From NCBI GenBank assembly GCA_021805585.1, contig JAJZEY010000448.1:1-6149 (forward strand): a stretch of 6,149 nt of DNA, read 5' to 3'. Under the pieces are notes generated by a model, which saw nothing but the letters and a program-made list of their open reading frames with translations, did no database searches and was not told the DNA's origin. Each line of letters opens with the position of its first letter. Position 1 is the stretch's first letter. This DNA comes from Planctomycetota bacterium. Its GTDB lineage: Bacteria; Planctomycetota; Phycisphaerae; WQYP01. Below, piece after piece: positions 6,093-6,149 of the stretch. A program made the position numbers and the translations under genes.

Positions 6093-6122
6093 ATGAACTG
6101 AAAGGAGTTCATCATGGAATGA
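6093..6122 (+). promoter_or_regulatory. Shine-Dalgarno hairpin followed by a start-stop mini-ORF
   Basis: ATGAACT (6093-6099) and AGTTCAT (6106-6112) can form a perfect 7-base-pair stem with loop GAAAGG. The loop and right arm contain the strong SD AAAGGAG (6101-6107). Six bases later comes ATG GAA TGA (6114-6122), a two-codon ORF. ATG AAC TGA also reads through the left arm (6093-6101), and ATG ATC CGT TAG (6119-6130) overlaps the stop of the first. This may be a leader controlling a plus-strand gene beyond the edge, or it may be chance. Confidence 0.3.
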
Positions 6123-6149
6123 TCCGTTAGCCATGTAGCCAACCGGGCG

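Larger units (their letters stand above)
5694..6149. other. Stretch without a convincing gene, upstream of the HAD hydrolase
   Basis: No frame on either strand gives a protein I can support. I saw no tRNA, rRNA or known riboswitch. What can be seen: the HAD ribosome binding site and possible -10 element; a hairpin at 5821-5842 with arms GACCC and GGGTC; a short minus-strand frame at 5863-6000 (45 codons from GTG, or 25 from the ATG at 5940) with coding-like composition but no well-placed SD; and an SD hairpin with tiny ORFs near the right edge. It may be the shared upstream region of the HAD gene and a plus-strand gene beyond the window, or may hold a decayed gene. Confidence 0.5.

Overview
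This window reads as an ordinary chromosomal segment of a moderately GC-rich bacterium. All five supported protein genes lie on the minus strand. The GyrA sequence (an [23 protein letters not shown]-type active-site stretch, Glu-Ala-Val-Ile-Tyr-Pro after HPHG, and enlarged segments in the C-gate region) most resembles, from memory, gyrases of the Planctomycetota and related PVC bacteria. The short, two-helix phosphatidylserine decarboxylase fits that placement. This is an inference from remembered patterns, not from a search.

In transcription order (right to left) the layout is: a 456-base stretch with no convincing gene (5694-6149); a HAD-superfamily hydrolase (4986-5693); a 238-base spacer rich in palindromes that carries a candidate gyrA promoter; gyrA (2105-4747), complete and intact; a 231-base spacer with a candidate promoter; an unrecognised lipoprotein (1190-1873); psd, joined to the lipoprotein by an ATGA stop/start overlap (513-1193); a 169-base spacer with a perfect 12-base palindrome beside a possible -10 element; and the first 114 codons of a GNAT acetyltransferase that runs off the left edge (1-343).

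The clearest functional unit is the lipoprotein-psd pair. The overlap implies translational coupling, so an envelope lipoprotein is made together with the enzyme that makes phosphatidylethanolamine. GyrA, the HAD hydrolase and the acetyltransferase look like separately expressed neighbours. I found no mobile element, CRISPR array, tRNA or rRNA, and no evidence for a new multi-gene system. The points most worth checking are the quinolone-site residues of GyrA, its enlarged C-gate region, the orphan lipoprotein coupled to psd, and a Shine-Dalgarno hairpin with several tiny start-stop ORFs at the right edge.
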